In this document: positions 25,263-32,956 of the stretch, piece after piece
Position numbering within the stretch: position 1 is the stretch's first letter
Layout of the letters: each line of letters opens with the position of its first letter
Assembly: GCA_945787735.1 (NCBI GenBank)
Contig: CALZIQ010000024.1
Span: 2,501-35,456 of the forward strand
Source: an uncultured Chromatiaceae bacterium
GTDB lineage: Bacteria > Pseudomonadota > Gammaproteobacteria > Tenderiales > Tenderiaceae
Direction: 5' to 3'
Length of the DNA: 32,956 nucleotides
Notes under the pieces: model-generated
What the model was told of the DNA's origin: nothing
Seen by the model: only the letters and a program-made list of their open reading frames with translations
The model's database searches: none
Made by a program: the position numbers and the translations under genes

Positions 25263-26146
25263 TGGCAGACGAGGTTTTACTCAGCCCCCGTGAACTCGAA
25301 CTGCTGCGTTTTCAGGCGCAGCGTCTGCCGCAAACGCGCGCACGCGGCAGCAGCCCGCTCAGCGGTGCACAACTATCCATGCAACGCGGCGCCGGGTTGG
25401 AACTGGAAGACCTGCGCCCCTACCAGATCGGCGACGACATCCGCCATATCGCCTGGCGCACCAGCGCCCGCAGCGGCCGTCCCATCAGCAAGGTGTTCCG
25501 CGCCGAAAAACGCCAGCGCATGCTGCTATTCATCGAACAACACCCGGGCATGACCTTCGCCACCCGCGGCGAGCTCAAGGCCGCTGTTGCCAGTCGCGCC
25601 ACTGCCTTGATCTGCTTTGCCGCCCTGCGCCAGGGCGCTGAGATAGGCGGCATGGTGGCCGGGCGCCAAATCAAGCATTTTCAACCGGCCATCCGATTGG
25701 AACAAACACTGCCGCTGATCGGGGCGGCAAACATTAATCCCGGCCATGACTTTGCCGCTCCCGACCCAGCCGACAGCCTCAGGCAACTCCAACACCTGGC
25801 CAATCGCCATGACAGCATTTATTTAATCAGTGATTTCCAGCATTGGTCAGAGGCGCAGCAAACACCCCTGTCCCAATTGACCGAACATCACAACCTGCAT
25901 GCCTTGCAGATTATTGATCAAGGCGAACAAAGCCTGACCGCCGTCGGCAAGCTGCGCATCCGCTCGCCTTTTGATAGCAACGAACTGATCATCGACACCG
26001 ACAATGCTCAACTCAGACAGCAATATGCCGCCAGCATGGCCGACAAACAAACCCAACTCGAGCAACTATTTCGGCGCAGCGGCATACCGCATCACCACCT
26101 TTATACCGATGTGGACATGCTACCAACGCTGGCGCAGGCGCTATGA
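25262..26146 (+). CDS. DUF58 domain protein (Bat operon)
   Basis: A protein of 294 residues from the ATG at 25262; an in-frame upstream extension overlaps moxR in another frame and is spurious. The DUF58 hallmark DLRPYQIGDDIRHIAWRTSARSG is near residue 50. A VWA-like fold follows, with LLFIEQHPGM in place of the usual LLLDxSxSM, so the metal site is incomplete. It is coupled to moxR (one-base overlap) and to the DUF4381 gene (four-base overlap). Unlike many family members it has no obvious membrane helix, so it is probably cytoplasmic and a partner of MoxR. Confidence 0.9.
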   Translation: MADEVLLSPRELELLRFQAQRLPQTRARGSSPLSGAQLSMQRGAGLELEDLRPYQIGDDIRHIAWRTSARSGRPISKVFRAEKRQRMLLFIEQHPGMTFATRGELKAAVASRATALICFAALRQGAEIGGMVAGRQIKHFQPAIRLEQTLPLIGAANINPGHDFAAPDPADSLRQLQHLANRHDSIYLISDFQHWSEAQQTPLSQLTEHHNLHALQIIDQGEQSLTAVGKLRIRSPFDSNELIIDTDNAQLRQQYAASMADKQTQLEQLFRRSGIPHHHLYTDVDMLPTLAQAL

Positions 26147-26604
26147 ACGAACAACAGCTCCAGCAGCTGGTCCAACAACTGGCCGCCATCGAATTGCCAC
26201 CGGAGCCTAACTGGTGGCCCCTGATCTGGATTGTCTCGCTGTTTTTGATTGGCCAGACGGTCATCACCCTGATCATGCTGAAAAAACGTAAATCCGCCTC
26301 AAACAACAATCTGCACAATGAAGCCCAACATCGCTTGAAGCAGATTCAGCAACAATGGCAAAACGGCGAGCTGGAACCGCGCGACGCCGCCTATCAACTG
26401 GCCACCCTGTTGCGTCTAGGAATGGGTTTGAAACAACTCGAGCCAAGCCCACCTGATTATTTGAAAGATCAGGCGCATGATTGGCAATCCATCATTGAAC
26501 AGCTACAACAGCTGCGCTATCAGGCCGACAGCGATGCGACGCTAAATGAACGACTTTTCGCCACCATTCAGGCCTGGCTCAAGCAGGGAGCCAAAGCATG
26601 CTGA
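26143..26604 (+). CDS. DUF4381 small membrane protein (Bat operon)
   Basis: A protein of 153 residues with one transmembrane helix near 24-46 after a glutamine-rich N-terminus (EQQLQQLVQQLAAIELPP), followed by a basic KKRKS stop-transfer and a soluble helical domain. The ELPPEPNWWPL segment before the helix is typical of DUF4381. It overlaps DUF58 by four bases and the next VWA gene by seven. It is probably a membrane component of the MoxR-VWA complex; the biochemical role is unknown. Confidence 0.88.
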   Translation: MNEQQLQQLVQQLAAIELPPEPNWWPLIWIVSLFLIGQTVITLIMLKKRKSASNNNLHNEAQHRLKQIQQQWQNGELEPRDAAYQLATLLRLGMGLKQLEPSPPDYLKDQAHDWQSIIEQLQQLRYQADSDATLNERLFATIQAWLKQGAKAC

Positions 26605-27572
26605 GCCTGGCCACTCCGCTCTGGCTGCTGGCCCTGCCCCTGCCCTTGGTTTTTTGGTGGCTGGCGCAACAGCGACAGCAGAAACAGGCCGTTCAAAACA
26701 TGGCGCTGTATCATCCTCAGGCCGCCCTGCTGGCCAGCCTCAGCCAACAGACTCGCCACAGCTTGCCCTGGTTTTGGCTGCTGGGTTGCACGCTTTTATT
26801 TCTGGCCCTGAGCCGGCCACAGTGGCTCGGTGACACCGAGCACCAGGGGCGTAACTTCATGCTCGCAATCGATATCTCCAGCTCGATGAAGGCACAGGAT
26901 TTTTTCATCAACGGCCGCGCCGTGAATCGCCTCGACACGGTCAAGCACGTGGTCAACCGCTTTATCGAACAGCGCCAAGGCGACCGAATTGGCCTGATAG
27001 TATTTGCCGATGACGCTTACACCTTGGCGCCTATCTCCAGCGATCTGCAGCTGATTAAGCGGCTGGTGAAAGACATCGACCAGGGCATGGCTGGGCAGCG
27101 CACCGCCATGGGCCAGGCCATCGCCCTAGGCGTGAAACGCTTGGAGAGGCTGGAAGGCAAATCACGCAACCTGATCCTACTCACCGATGGCAGCAACACT
27201 GCCGGTGAGATCCACCCGTTGAATGCACTGGAAATTGCCAAGCTGCACCAGGTCAAGATCTACAGCGTCGGTGTCGGCAACCCGGGCAAAGTGCTATTCC
27301 AGCGCGGCCCGGTGGAAGACCCGGATTTTATCGAAGTGCCGTTGGACGAGGCGCTGTTGCAACAACTTGCCAACGAATCCGGCGGGCATTATTACCGCGC
27401 TGGCGATACCGGCAGCCTGGAACAGATCATGACCGATATCGAAGAGTTGGAAACCATTGCGCTGGAAGACCTAAACAACCCACCGCAGGAATGGTATCTA
27501 TTGCCATTACTGACAGGACTGGTGCTGCTGGCGCTGGCCCAGTGGCGCGCAGCGCGTGAGGTGATGGCATGA
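26598..27572 (+). CDS. VWA-domain membrane protein, BatA-like
   Basis: A protein of 324 residues with the BatA layout: two N-terminal transmembrane helices (residues 5-20 and about 53-72), a VWA domain on the periplasmic side, and a C-terminal helix (WYLLPLLTGLVLLALAQW). The metal-ion site is complete: DISSS near residue 93, a Thr in GQRTAMG and LTDGSNT. BatA-type proteins in Bacteroides were linked to oxygen tolerance; in gammaproteobacteria the role is unsettled and may concern envelope stress. It overlaps both neighbours. Confidence 0.93.
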   Translation: MLSLATPLWLLALPLPLVFWWLAQQRQQKQAVQNMALYHPQAALLASLSQQTRHSLPWFWLLGCTLLFLALSRPQWLGDTEHQGRNFMLAIDISSSMKAQDFFINGRAVNRLDTVKHVVNRFIEQRQGDRIGLIVFADDAYTLAPISSDLQLIKRLVKDIDQGMAGQRTAMGQAIALGVKRLERLEGKSRNLILLTDGSNTAGEIHPLNALEIAKLHQVKIYSVGVGNPGKVLFQRGPVEDPDFIEVPLDEALLQQLANESGGHYYRAGDTGSLEQIMTDIEELETIALEDLNNPPQEWYLLPLLTGLVLLALAQWRAAREVMA

Positions 27573-29317
27573 GCGCGCTGCAGTGGCTCAATCCCTGGTG
27601 GTTACTGTTGGCGCTTTTACCCCTGCCGTTGCTAGCCTGGCGCGGCAAGGCCATGCAACATCCACGGCTGGAACAGTTCATTCAGCGCCATCTGTGGTCA
27701 CGCGTTTTAAGTGCCCCCATGCAATCCAGCAACCGCAACCGGCTGATTAGCTTTTTTATCATTTGGACCTTAATCAGCATCGCCCTTGCTGGTCCGTTTA
27801 TAGTTGAAGAAAAGCCGGAAGCCATAGAAAAACTTGCCGCCAACATCGTGGTAGTGATGGATATCTCACCCTCCATGGGCGCACAGGATGTCACGCCTAG
27901 CCGACTGGAGCAGGCCAAAAAACTGATCAAGGATTTCAGCCGACAACTGGAGCCACACCGCTTGGCACTGATCGCTTTTTCCGCCAACGCCTACACCGTG
28001 CTGCCATTGACACATGACAAACAAGCCTTGCGCCATTTTGTCGATCAGCTCGATCCGTCGCTGGCCTATGTTTCTGGCTCCAACCTCAGCCGCGCCCTGC
28101 GTTTAGCAGTCGAGGCCTTAGCAAACAACGAGCAGACAACAGGCCTGGTGCTGTTGATCAGCGATGGTGAAATTCACGACAAGGAGGCCCATAAAGCCGC
28201 AAGCGATTTGAAGCGCGCTGGCCACAAATTAATCAACTTGGGTATTGGCACTGAACAGGGTGCGCCGGTGCCCTTGGCGGGCGGACGCCTGGTACGCCAG
28301 AATGAACAGATCTTCACCTCACGCCTGCAACGCGACACTCTGCAAAGCCTTGCCCGAGCCGGTGGCGGCCACTACGCTGATTTGCTGCCGCAGAGCTGGG
28401 ACAAAATCAAACAAGAAATCGACCGCTTGCAGCTGAGCCTCTATCGAGCTGAGGTTCGGACCCAGATGGGTCAACCACTGTTTCCTGTCTTTATTCTGTT
28501 AGCCCTTGTGATGCTGTTCTGGCGTGGACTCAATCGTCCCCAGGGACTGGCCATAATCCTAGCCGGTATGTTTGCCTTTCAACTGCAACCCGCCGACGCA
28601 GCACCTTGGACCGAGGCCAAAGGCCTGAGCCAACTCAATAACAACGACAACCAAGGCGCGCTGGAAACCTATCGCCAGCTCGAAAATTACGCCGGACTCA
28701 TGGGCAAGGGCGCGGCCGCTTATCGCCTGGGGCAATGGCAAACTGCGCTGCATGCGTTTGAACAAGCCTCTGCCCAAGCAAATACAAATCAGCAAAAAGC
28801 CCGCGCCGCCTACAACCGTGGCAATGCCCTGATCCAACTCGGCGAACTTGATCAAGCCATCTCCGCCTTTGAGCTGGCGATTGAATTACGAGGCAGTTAT
28901 CCCCGCGCCAGCCACAATCTTACGCTGCTGAATAAGGCAAAACAGGAATGGGGCGGGCAGAAACAGGCCAAGCAAGAGCATGAACAAAAACGCCCCGGCG
29001 CCAATCAACAGGAACAGCAGGTCGACATCGGTGCCGGCGGTGACGCCAGCAACGCACTACTCTCAGGCCAAAGCGACCAGGGCGCCCGCCTGAGCAAGAC
29101 AAAAGGCGATCAACGCCGCGAACGCGAGAAACATGACGCCGCCCTGAGCCAGAGCCTGGCACAATGGAGCCAGATGAAAGAGCTAAGCCAACAACCTCCG
29201 GCGCAGGCCTGGCAACAGTATCAAAATCTCAAAGAAGACAACCAAGCCATGTTACAACGCCGCTTCGAGATTGAAGACAAACGGGCCCTTGGCCAGGTGG
29301 AGGAAAAACCATGGTAA
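27569..29317 (+). CDS. VWA-domain and TPR membrane protein, BatB/BatC fusion type
   Basis: A protein of 582 residues that joins a BatB-like VWA half (helices near the N-terminus, metal site VVMDISPSMGAQD and LISDGE) to a BatC-like C-terminal half with TPR repeats (KGAAAYRLGQWQTALHAFEQA, ARAAYNRGNALIQLGELDQAI). A charged, glutamine-rich tail follows with several KQEHEQK-type stretches, probably disordered. Two helices (about 308-325 and 330-347) separate the halves. The VWA probably faces the periplasm as in BatA. It overlaps the flanking genes by four and seven bases. Confidence 0.92.
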   Translation: MSALQWLNPWWLLLALLPLPLLAWRGKAMQHPRLEQFIQRHLWSRVLSAPMQSSNRNRLISFFIIWTLISIALAGPFIVEEKPEAIEKLAANIVVVMDISPSMGAQDVTPSRLEQAKKLIKDFSRQLEPHRLALIAFSANAYTVLPLTHDKQALRHFVDQLDPSLAYVSGSNLSRALRLAVEALANNEQTTGLVLLISDGEIHDKEAHKAASDLKRAGHKLINLGIGTEQGAPVPLAGGRLVRQNEQIFTSRLQRDTLQSLARAGGGHYADLLPQSWDKIKQEIDRLQLSLYRAEVRTQMGQPLFPVFILLALVMLFWRGLNRPQGLAIILAGMFAFQLQPADAAPWTEAKGLSQLNNNDNQGALETYRQLENYAGLMGKGAAAYRLGQWQTALHAFEQASAQANTNQQKARAAYNRGNALIQLGELDQAISAFELAIELRGSYPRASHNLTLLNKAKQEWGGQKQAKQEHEQKRPGANQQEQQVDIGAGGDASNALLSGQSDQGARLSKTKGDQRREREKHDAALSQSLAQWSQMKELSQQPPAQAWQQYQNLKEDNQAMLQRRFEIEDKRALGQVEEKPW

Positions 29318-30954
29318 GACTTGGCCTGTTTATCATCGCCAGCCTCGTCTCTCTATCTGCCTTGGCCGCCGAGTTCAGCAGTAGTGTTGATCGCACGCAG
29401 TTGCAACTCAACGAACCTCTTTTGTTCACACTTACCCTGACCAACAGCGATATACGCCTACGCGCCGAGGGCGTGAACGCCAATGTAGACCTAACCCTGC
29501 TGAGCGACAATTTTACACTTGGCCGCCCCGAGGCCAGCAACAACTACAACATCTATCTGGGCCAGGGCCGCGCCACTTCTGAGATCAAGGCGGAACTGTT
29601 TCCCAAACGCACAGGCCAGCTCACCATTCCAGCCTTTTCGATTGATGGACTCAGCACTGCACCCATCATGATTGAGGTATTGAGCATAGAAACCACGATA
29701 TCAGAAGAAGTCTTTGTCCGCAGCGGTAGCAACATTAAATCCGCCTGGGTGGGCCAGCAGATCGTCGCCTACATAGACCTTTACCACCGCGTCGAACTAG
29801 AATCAGCCTCACTGGGAAGCAATTTTGAAACTGAACCCGTGCAGATTGAACTACTGTCTAACTGGAAGATGCCGCAGGACTCTCGCAAGGAAATCGCACA
29901 GGGATTGGAGTATGAAGTAGAGCGCATCGCCTGGGCGGTGTTTCCAAACCAGGCCGGTGACTTCACAGTGCAACTGCCCGACATCTGGGTCACTACCAAG
30001 GCCGGCAATAAACTGCGTCTGCCACATCAGCGCATTGATTTTCAGATCAATGCGCTGCCAGCAGAGCTGCCAGGTGACATCATCATCGGAAAACCCGAGT
30101 TAAGCGCCGCGCCCCTGCCCAGCAGCTTCACACAACATGAACTGAGCCCATGGACCTTGACGTTGAAGGCGCCTGTAGGCGTCACTGCCCTGCCTAGACA
30201 CCTGCCTGGCATTGAACTGCCTGAAGGACTCAAGCTTTATCCTGATCCCGCCCGCTATCGCAGCGAACAAAGCAGCGCCGGCATCATGGACGTGGCTGAC
30301 TACACTCTCTCGATCATGCCGCTGCGCGCCGGTGAGTTTAAACTGCCATCGATTCGCATTCCTTATTTTGATCCGAACAAGGGCGAGGCCGCACTGGTGG
30401 AACTGGCGAGTCAGAGCATTAACGTTGCAGCCGCTACAAAACCAACACCTGCGTCAGTGCTGACGGACGATGTAATTGCCGCAGCGGCAGCAGAAACAAA
30501 TCAGGAAATGAGCTCCTCGTGGACTTGGCAACTCACCACGGCCATCATGACCCTGCTGTGGCTCACCACCCTGTTAAAACTGTGGCGTAAACAAAACGCT
30601 ACGCCACTGCAGCCACAAACAAGCTCATCAACAGTTACCAACCCCAAAGACACGCGCTATCCACTGCAACAGAAACTACTTCAGGCTATGGGTAGCAAGA
30701 CCCTTGAGCAAGGCTTGCAGCAATGGACTGCACAACAACCGAAAGATAAAACTGTGCCGGAGGCAATCAAGGTTTTACAACAGTACTGTTATGGAAGAGG
30801 CGAAGTTTCGGAAAGCGAACTTGAAACGTTAGTTGCGAACGCGATCAAAAAAATTAAAGCAACCCCTATTCAAGTCGCCTCAAATGAGGACAATCCTTGG
30901 CAGGCGCAGAATTTTTATCCGGTTAAAAAGCACAATCGGCACGACTCGATTTAA
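29311..30954 (+). CDS. BatD-like protein
   Basis: A protein of 547 residues with a signal peptide (VRLGLFIIASLVSLSALAA), then beta-rich immunoglobulin-like domains (SSVDRTQLQLNEPLLFTLTLTNSD, WVGQQIVAYIDLYHRVELE, LPGIELPEGLKLYPDPARY), one transmembrane helix near 408-428 (TWQLTTAIMTLLWLTTLLKLW), and a C-terminal cytoplasmic part. This is the BatD arrangement (DUF6750-like end), the last gene of the Bat operon. The gene overlaps the preceding one by seven bases. No terminator was seen downstream. Confidence 0.9.
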   Translation: MVRLGLFIIASLVSLSALAAEFSSSVDRTQLQLNEPLLFTLTLTNSDIRLRAEGVNANVDLTLLSDNFTLGRPEASNNYNIYLGQGRATSEIKAELFPKRTGQLTIPAFSIDGLSTAPIMIEVLSIETTISEEVFVRSGSNIKSAWVGQQIVAYIDLYHRVELESASLGSNFETEPVQIELLSNWKMPQDSRKEIAQGLEYEVERIAWAVFPNQAGDFTVQLPDIWVTTKAGNKLRLPHQRIDFQINALPAELPGDIIIGKPELSAAPLPSSFTQHELSPWTLTLKAPVGVTALPRHLPGIELPEGLKLYPDPARYRSEQSSAGIMDVADYTLSIMPLRAGEFKLPSIRIPYFDPNKGEAALVELASQSINVAAATKPTPASVLTDDVIAAAAAETNQEMSSSWTWQLTTAIMTLLWLTTLLKLWRKQNATPLQPQTSSSTVTNPKDTRYPLQQKLLQAMGSKTLEQGLQQWTAQQPKDKTVPEAIKVLQQYCYGRGEVSESELETLVANAIKKIKATPIQVASNEDNPWQAQNFYPVKKHNRHDSI

Positions 30955-31086
30955 ATCAGAATTTTAACTATTCCATGCTCACTTATTACAAGCACCAAGC
31001 ACGGCAAATCAAAGCGTCGTGTCAGCACTTGACTAGACATATGGCGCCTGGAGTCTTGATGCCTCAAAGCGGCTAATTAGCGGGAG

Positions 31087-31575
31087 TTAAAACTCTTCTC
31101 GCAACGCCCGCCGAGATGCCTGATCAACCAAACCGAAGAGTCTATCAATCTCATCTTTCTTGCTAGATACCTGATGGCCAACCACCTTAACTAACTTGCA
31201 TTTTATTCTAGAGCTTAATCGGTAAAACTCTTGGTACAACTCATAATTATTCAGCCGTTTATTTTTACTAGAGAAATAATTACTCTGTTCAAGACGAGTA
31301 CGTCTGCCCGGCAGACCAAGAATATTTTGGGAATCCGTATAAACCGTCAAAGCAATATCTCTTTCGTCAGTCATGGGGATTGTTTCACCCAGTGACCACA
31401 ACAAAGTTTGCAATTCCAATTTGGTCGAACTTGTTTGTTCAAAACGTTTAACTTTCACCGTCTCTTTAAGCAAGTCTATAGACGCGCACTGGCCAGATAC
31501 AACAAGGTAAGCGCCATAACCCACCTTTAACTGAGTATTAACACTGCCGTCAGTAAAAAACTGTAAGTGAAGCAT
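31087..31575 (-). CDS. RNase H-fold nuclease-like protein (orphan)
   Basis: Predicted to cleave RNA in RNA-DNA hybrids or to act as an RNase H-fold domain. I chose the ATG at 31575 because the protein then begins at the first strand, giving 162 residues, the length of RNase HI; the frame is open further upstream to 31656. The acidic site is readable: Asp9 in FFTDGS, Glu54 in TKLELQTLLW, Asp81 in VYTDSQN and Asp151 in LVDQASR, with His134 in VVGHQ. Identity to the housekeeping rnhA is not obvious from the wording, so it may be a second copy acquired by transfer. The region is AT-rich compared with everything to its left. A TGNTATAAC extended -10 is found 37-45 bases upstream. Confidence 0.72.
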   Translation of the reverse strand: MLHLQFFTDGSVNTQLKVGYGAYLVVSGQCASIDLLKETVKVKRFEQTSSTKLELQTLLWSLGETIPMTDERDIALTVYTDSQNILGLPGRRTRLEQSNYFSSKNKRLNNYELYQEFYRLSSRIKCKLVKVVGHQVSSKKDEIDRLFGLVDQASRRALREEF

Positions 31576-32260
31576 TTTTATCCGTTCGAAAAATTGAGTT
31601 GCCTTTGCGTTGTTATAGCATCTTCCAGCCAACAAGAGCCATTTAGAGGAAGTCATGAATCCTGAGAAATGCAGTAATTTTTATAAATCACTTAATCCGT
31701 GGACACTTAGAAAGCAGTCATTCTACCTTTCGGCTTAGTTAGTTATCGGGGGCGAGGGGGGGGATCACCGAGCGCTAGCGTAGTGTGTAGTGCCTTGTTA
31801 TAAATTGATTTAGCACTTGCCTTAACGTTGTTTGTTGTTGTTTTGATGGGTATAAATTTAACTGAGCTTTTGATCGACGTTAAATAAGAAAATGGTTGAG
31901 AATCGATTTGCTTTGAATTTATAACTGTTTTTGAAGCACCTAAAAATGTAATGTTCAATTCTCGCTTCGCATCTTGGCAAAATGCAAGACCTAACACCTA
32001 TGTCATTAAACGACTTATAGTAAGATAATCAGTGGTAGATTCAAACAAAGAAAGGCGAAAGTGATCGTCATTAACAGCATTAAGTACGGTATGAAACAGA
32101 GCATATTAGACCTTTTGGCACTGCTGACGGCTCTAGTCAAGCTGCTGGCTGAAAGCAAATTTGCGCTCTCCCCGGGGATCGCGACAGCCTTGAACAGTTC
32201 GCGGAGTCGCTGGCAACGGCTAGACGCCCTGATCACCATCCCTTCGAAGGAGTCACCGGC
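31576..32260. other. AT-rich stretch without a secure gene
   Basis: About 685 bases between the RNase H-like gene and the oxygenase gene. It holds the candidate promoter at 31612-31620, a G5-CGA-G8 run at 31748-31763, a short self-complementary AGCGCT/AGCG segment just after it, and TTG-rich low-complexity sequence near 31827-31850. One minus-strand open frame (31743-31997) and one plus-strand open frame (32061-32270) are present; neither resembles a known protein. Base composition turns GC-rich from about 32165. Confidence 0.6.
31612..31620 (-). promoter_or_regulatory. Candidate extended -10 promoter for the RNase H-like gene
   Basis: The minus strand reads TGCTATAAC, matching an extended -10 (TGN plus TATAAT-like hexamer). 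The predicted transcript would start near 31605 and reach the ATG at 31575 after about 30 bases. Confidence 0.3.
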
Positions 32261-32270
32261 ATGCAGCTGA
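32061..32270 (+). CDS. Small unrecognised ORF, possibly a frameshifted 5' part of the oxygenase region
   Basis: A 69-residue frame starting at GTG 32061 with AAAGG about six bases upstream. Its first 36 residues look like a helical leader (MKQSILDLLALLTALVKLLAES). From about 32172 the adjacent frame looks more like real coding sequence and runs without stops into the oxygenase gene, so this ORF may be interrupted by a one-base change in the CCCCGGGG run at 32170-32177. I do not recognise a family. Confidence 0.25.
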   Translation: MIVINSIKYGMKQSILDLLALLTALVKLLAESKFALSPGIATALNSSRSRWQRLDALITIPSKESPACS

Positions 32271-32890
32271 TTGGTCGCTACCACAATGCCGGCTTCGAGG
32301 CTGTTGCTGATGGCGTCATGGACTTCTTTGAGCGGCGCCAGGATCTGCAGCGGCCGGGCGTGGCCTTCGGTCCCAGCGGCAGCGACGCGGAGCCCGCCAA
32401 GGTCTCGACGGACATCAGCCTCGTGGCGCTCAGCCGTTCTGATCCTGAGGCATTCGCTCTTGCAGACCTGATTGTGCGGGGTGTCTCAGCAGGCCTGGAG
32501 CAATACCTGCGTGAGCGGCCTCTGTTCCGCCAGGTCTGCCCGGACCAGGAGTTGTTTGTGATGCCGGTGTTCAACCTGCAGCGTTACGCTCCAGGCGAGG
32601 GCTTCCGACAGTGGCACTGCGACTGGACGATTAGCGACGAAGCCACCGAGCCGGTGCACCGCGTGCTGGCCTGGATCCTCTACTGCGATTCTGTGACGGA
32701 GGCCGGCACGGAATTCCACTGGCAGCAGCATCATGAGGAGGCGGAACGGGGCAAGCTGCTGATCTTTCCGGCCGCTCCCTCTCACATCCATCGCGGCCGG
32801 GTGAATTGCGAGTTCAGCAAGACGATCGCCACTGGCTGGATCAATGCTGGGTCGCGTGAGGGTTTCTTAAGGCGTCTGGCTCGCTCCTGA
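32261..32890 (+). CDS. 2-oxoglutarate/Fe(II)-dependent oxygenase (prolyl-hydroxylase-like)
   Basis: A predicted dioxygenase of 209 residues. The ATG at 32261 has a strong AAGGAG eight bases upstream. The iron facial triad is readable: His119 and Asp121 in RQWHCDWT, and His177 in PSHIHRGRV; Lys187 ten residues later would bind 2-oxoglutarate as in prolyl 4-hydroxylases. The preceding VFNLQRYAPGEGFRQWH matches the family's strand before the HxD. Codons are far more GC-rich than in the AT-rich region to its left, and the style resembles short oxygenases of marine cyanobacteria and their relatives, suggesting transfer. The substrate is unknown. The frame is also open upstream of the ATG to 32153 without a start codon, so a longer ancestral protein is possible. 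Confidence 0.82.
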   Translation: MQLIGRYHNAGFEAVADGVMDFFERRQDLQRPGVAFGPSGSDAEPAKVSTDISLVALSRSDPEAFALADLIVRGVSAGLEQYLRERPLFRQVCPDQELFVMPVFNLQRYAPGEGFRQWHCDWTISDEATEPVHRVLAWILYCDSVTEAGTEFHWQQHHEEAERGKLLIFPAAPSHIHRGRVNCEFSKTIATGWINAGSREGFLRRLARS

Positions 32891-32896
32891 GGTAAA

Positions 32897-32952
32897 GGTG
32901 CCGGAGGGATTATTTTTTAACCAATTTTTTGTGATTGACAACTCCGGGCACC
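32897..32952. repeat. Inverted repeat after the oxygenase gene
   Basis: GGTGCCGGAG at 32897-32906 pairs with CTCCGGGCACC at 32942-32952 with one bulged base. The loop is about 35 bases and AT-rich, including two T6 runs. A TTGACA at 32935-32940 inside it could be a -35 element for a gene beyond the window. Confidence 0.4.
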
Positions 32953-32956
32953 ATAT

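Noticed and set aside
31069-31084. Palindrome around GCTAATTAGC after the RNase H-like gene
   Set aside because: There is no loop and no U-run, so it is not a convincing terminator, and it is too short to call an operator.
31730-31810. Possible integron attC-like site (TATAACAAGGC on the minus strand beside AGCGCT/AGCG)
   Set aside because: The start resembles attC or VCR ends, but no matching GTTATA-type partner lies at the right distance on the same strand and the inner arms do not pair, so an attC fold is not supported.
31743-31997. 84-codon minus-strand open frame
   Set aside because: It begins at a GTG with no clear ribosome binding site, has low-complexity Lys/Ser/Thr composition, and its end is read from the G-run; no family is recognised.

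Overview
This window reads as chromosomal DNA from a respiring gammaproteobacterium. The evidence is the gene order tyrS / M23 peptidase / anmK / erpA / bactofilin / DUF6776 / argC, which is familiar from Pseudomonas-like and Chromatiales-like genomes, a complete System I cytochrome c maturation operon (ccmABCDEFGHI), and a Bat-type MoxR/VWA operon. The genus cannot be named from the sequence alone. No rRNA, tRNA, CRISPR array or transposase was recognised.

Layout: (1) 1-6230 is housekeeping. It holds a tyrS fragment running off the left edge, a divergent pair for murein hydrolysis and recycling (M23 peptidase, AnmK), a two-way terminator, then erpA, a bactofilin, a DUF6776 membrane protein and argC on the minus strand. 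(2) 6299-16212 is dense in c-type cytochromes and beta-propellers. There is a tandem-domain cytochrome with six heme motifs in total, split into two reading frames at a run of nine A. A divergent pair follows on the plus strand: a pentaheme doubled-CXXCH protein and an NHL-propeller lipoprotein. On the minus strand come a membrane GGDEF/EAL protein whose periplasmic sensor carries its own CXXCH, two tandem Reg_prop-type propeller proteins, a small monoheme cytochrome and a TlpA-like thioredoxin lipoprotein. (3) 16224-23245 is ccmI to ccmA, running without sizeable gaps straight into the tlpA/cytochrome/propeller/GGDEF-EAL genes. A membrane-anchored SUMF1-like protein lies just upstream of ccmA. 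(4) 24270-30954 is a Bat operon on the plus strand with overlapping genes: moxR, DUF58, DUF4381, VWA, VWA-TPR, BatD. (5) 30955-32956 is an accessory-looking tail: an AT-rich stretch with an orphan RNase H-like gene and about 700 bases with no secure gene, then an abruptly GC-rich 2-oxoglutarate/Fe(II) oxygenase gene.

How it fits together: the ccm proteins attach heme to CXXCH motifs in the periplasm, and at least five products of the neighbouring genes carry such motifs. The shared strand and tight spacing suggest that heme attachment, thiol reduction (CcmG, TlpA), cytochromes, propeller scaffolds and a heme-bearing c-di-GMP enzyme are made together. My inference is a periplasmic or extracellular electron-transfer module coupled to c-di-GMP signalling. 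This is the best candidate here for an undescribed system. The substrate or terminal acceptor is not visible.
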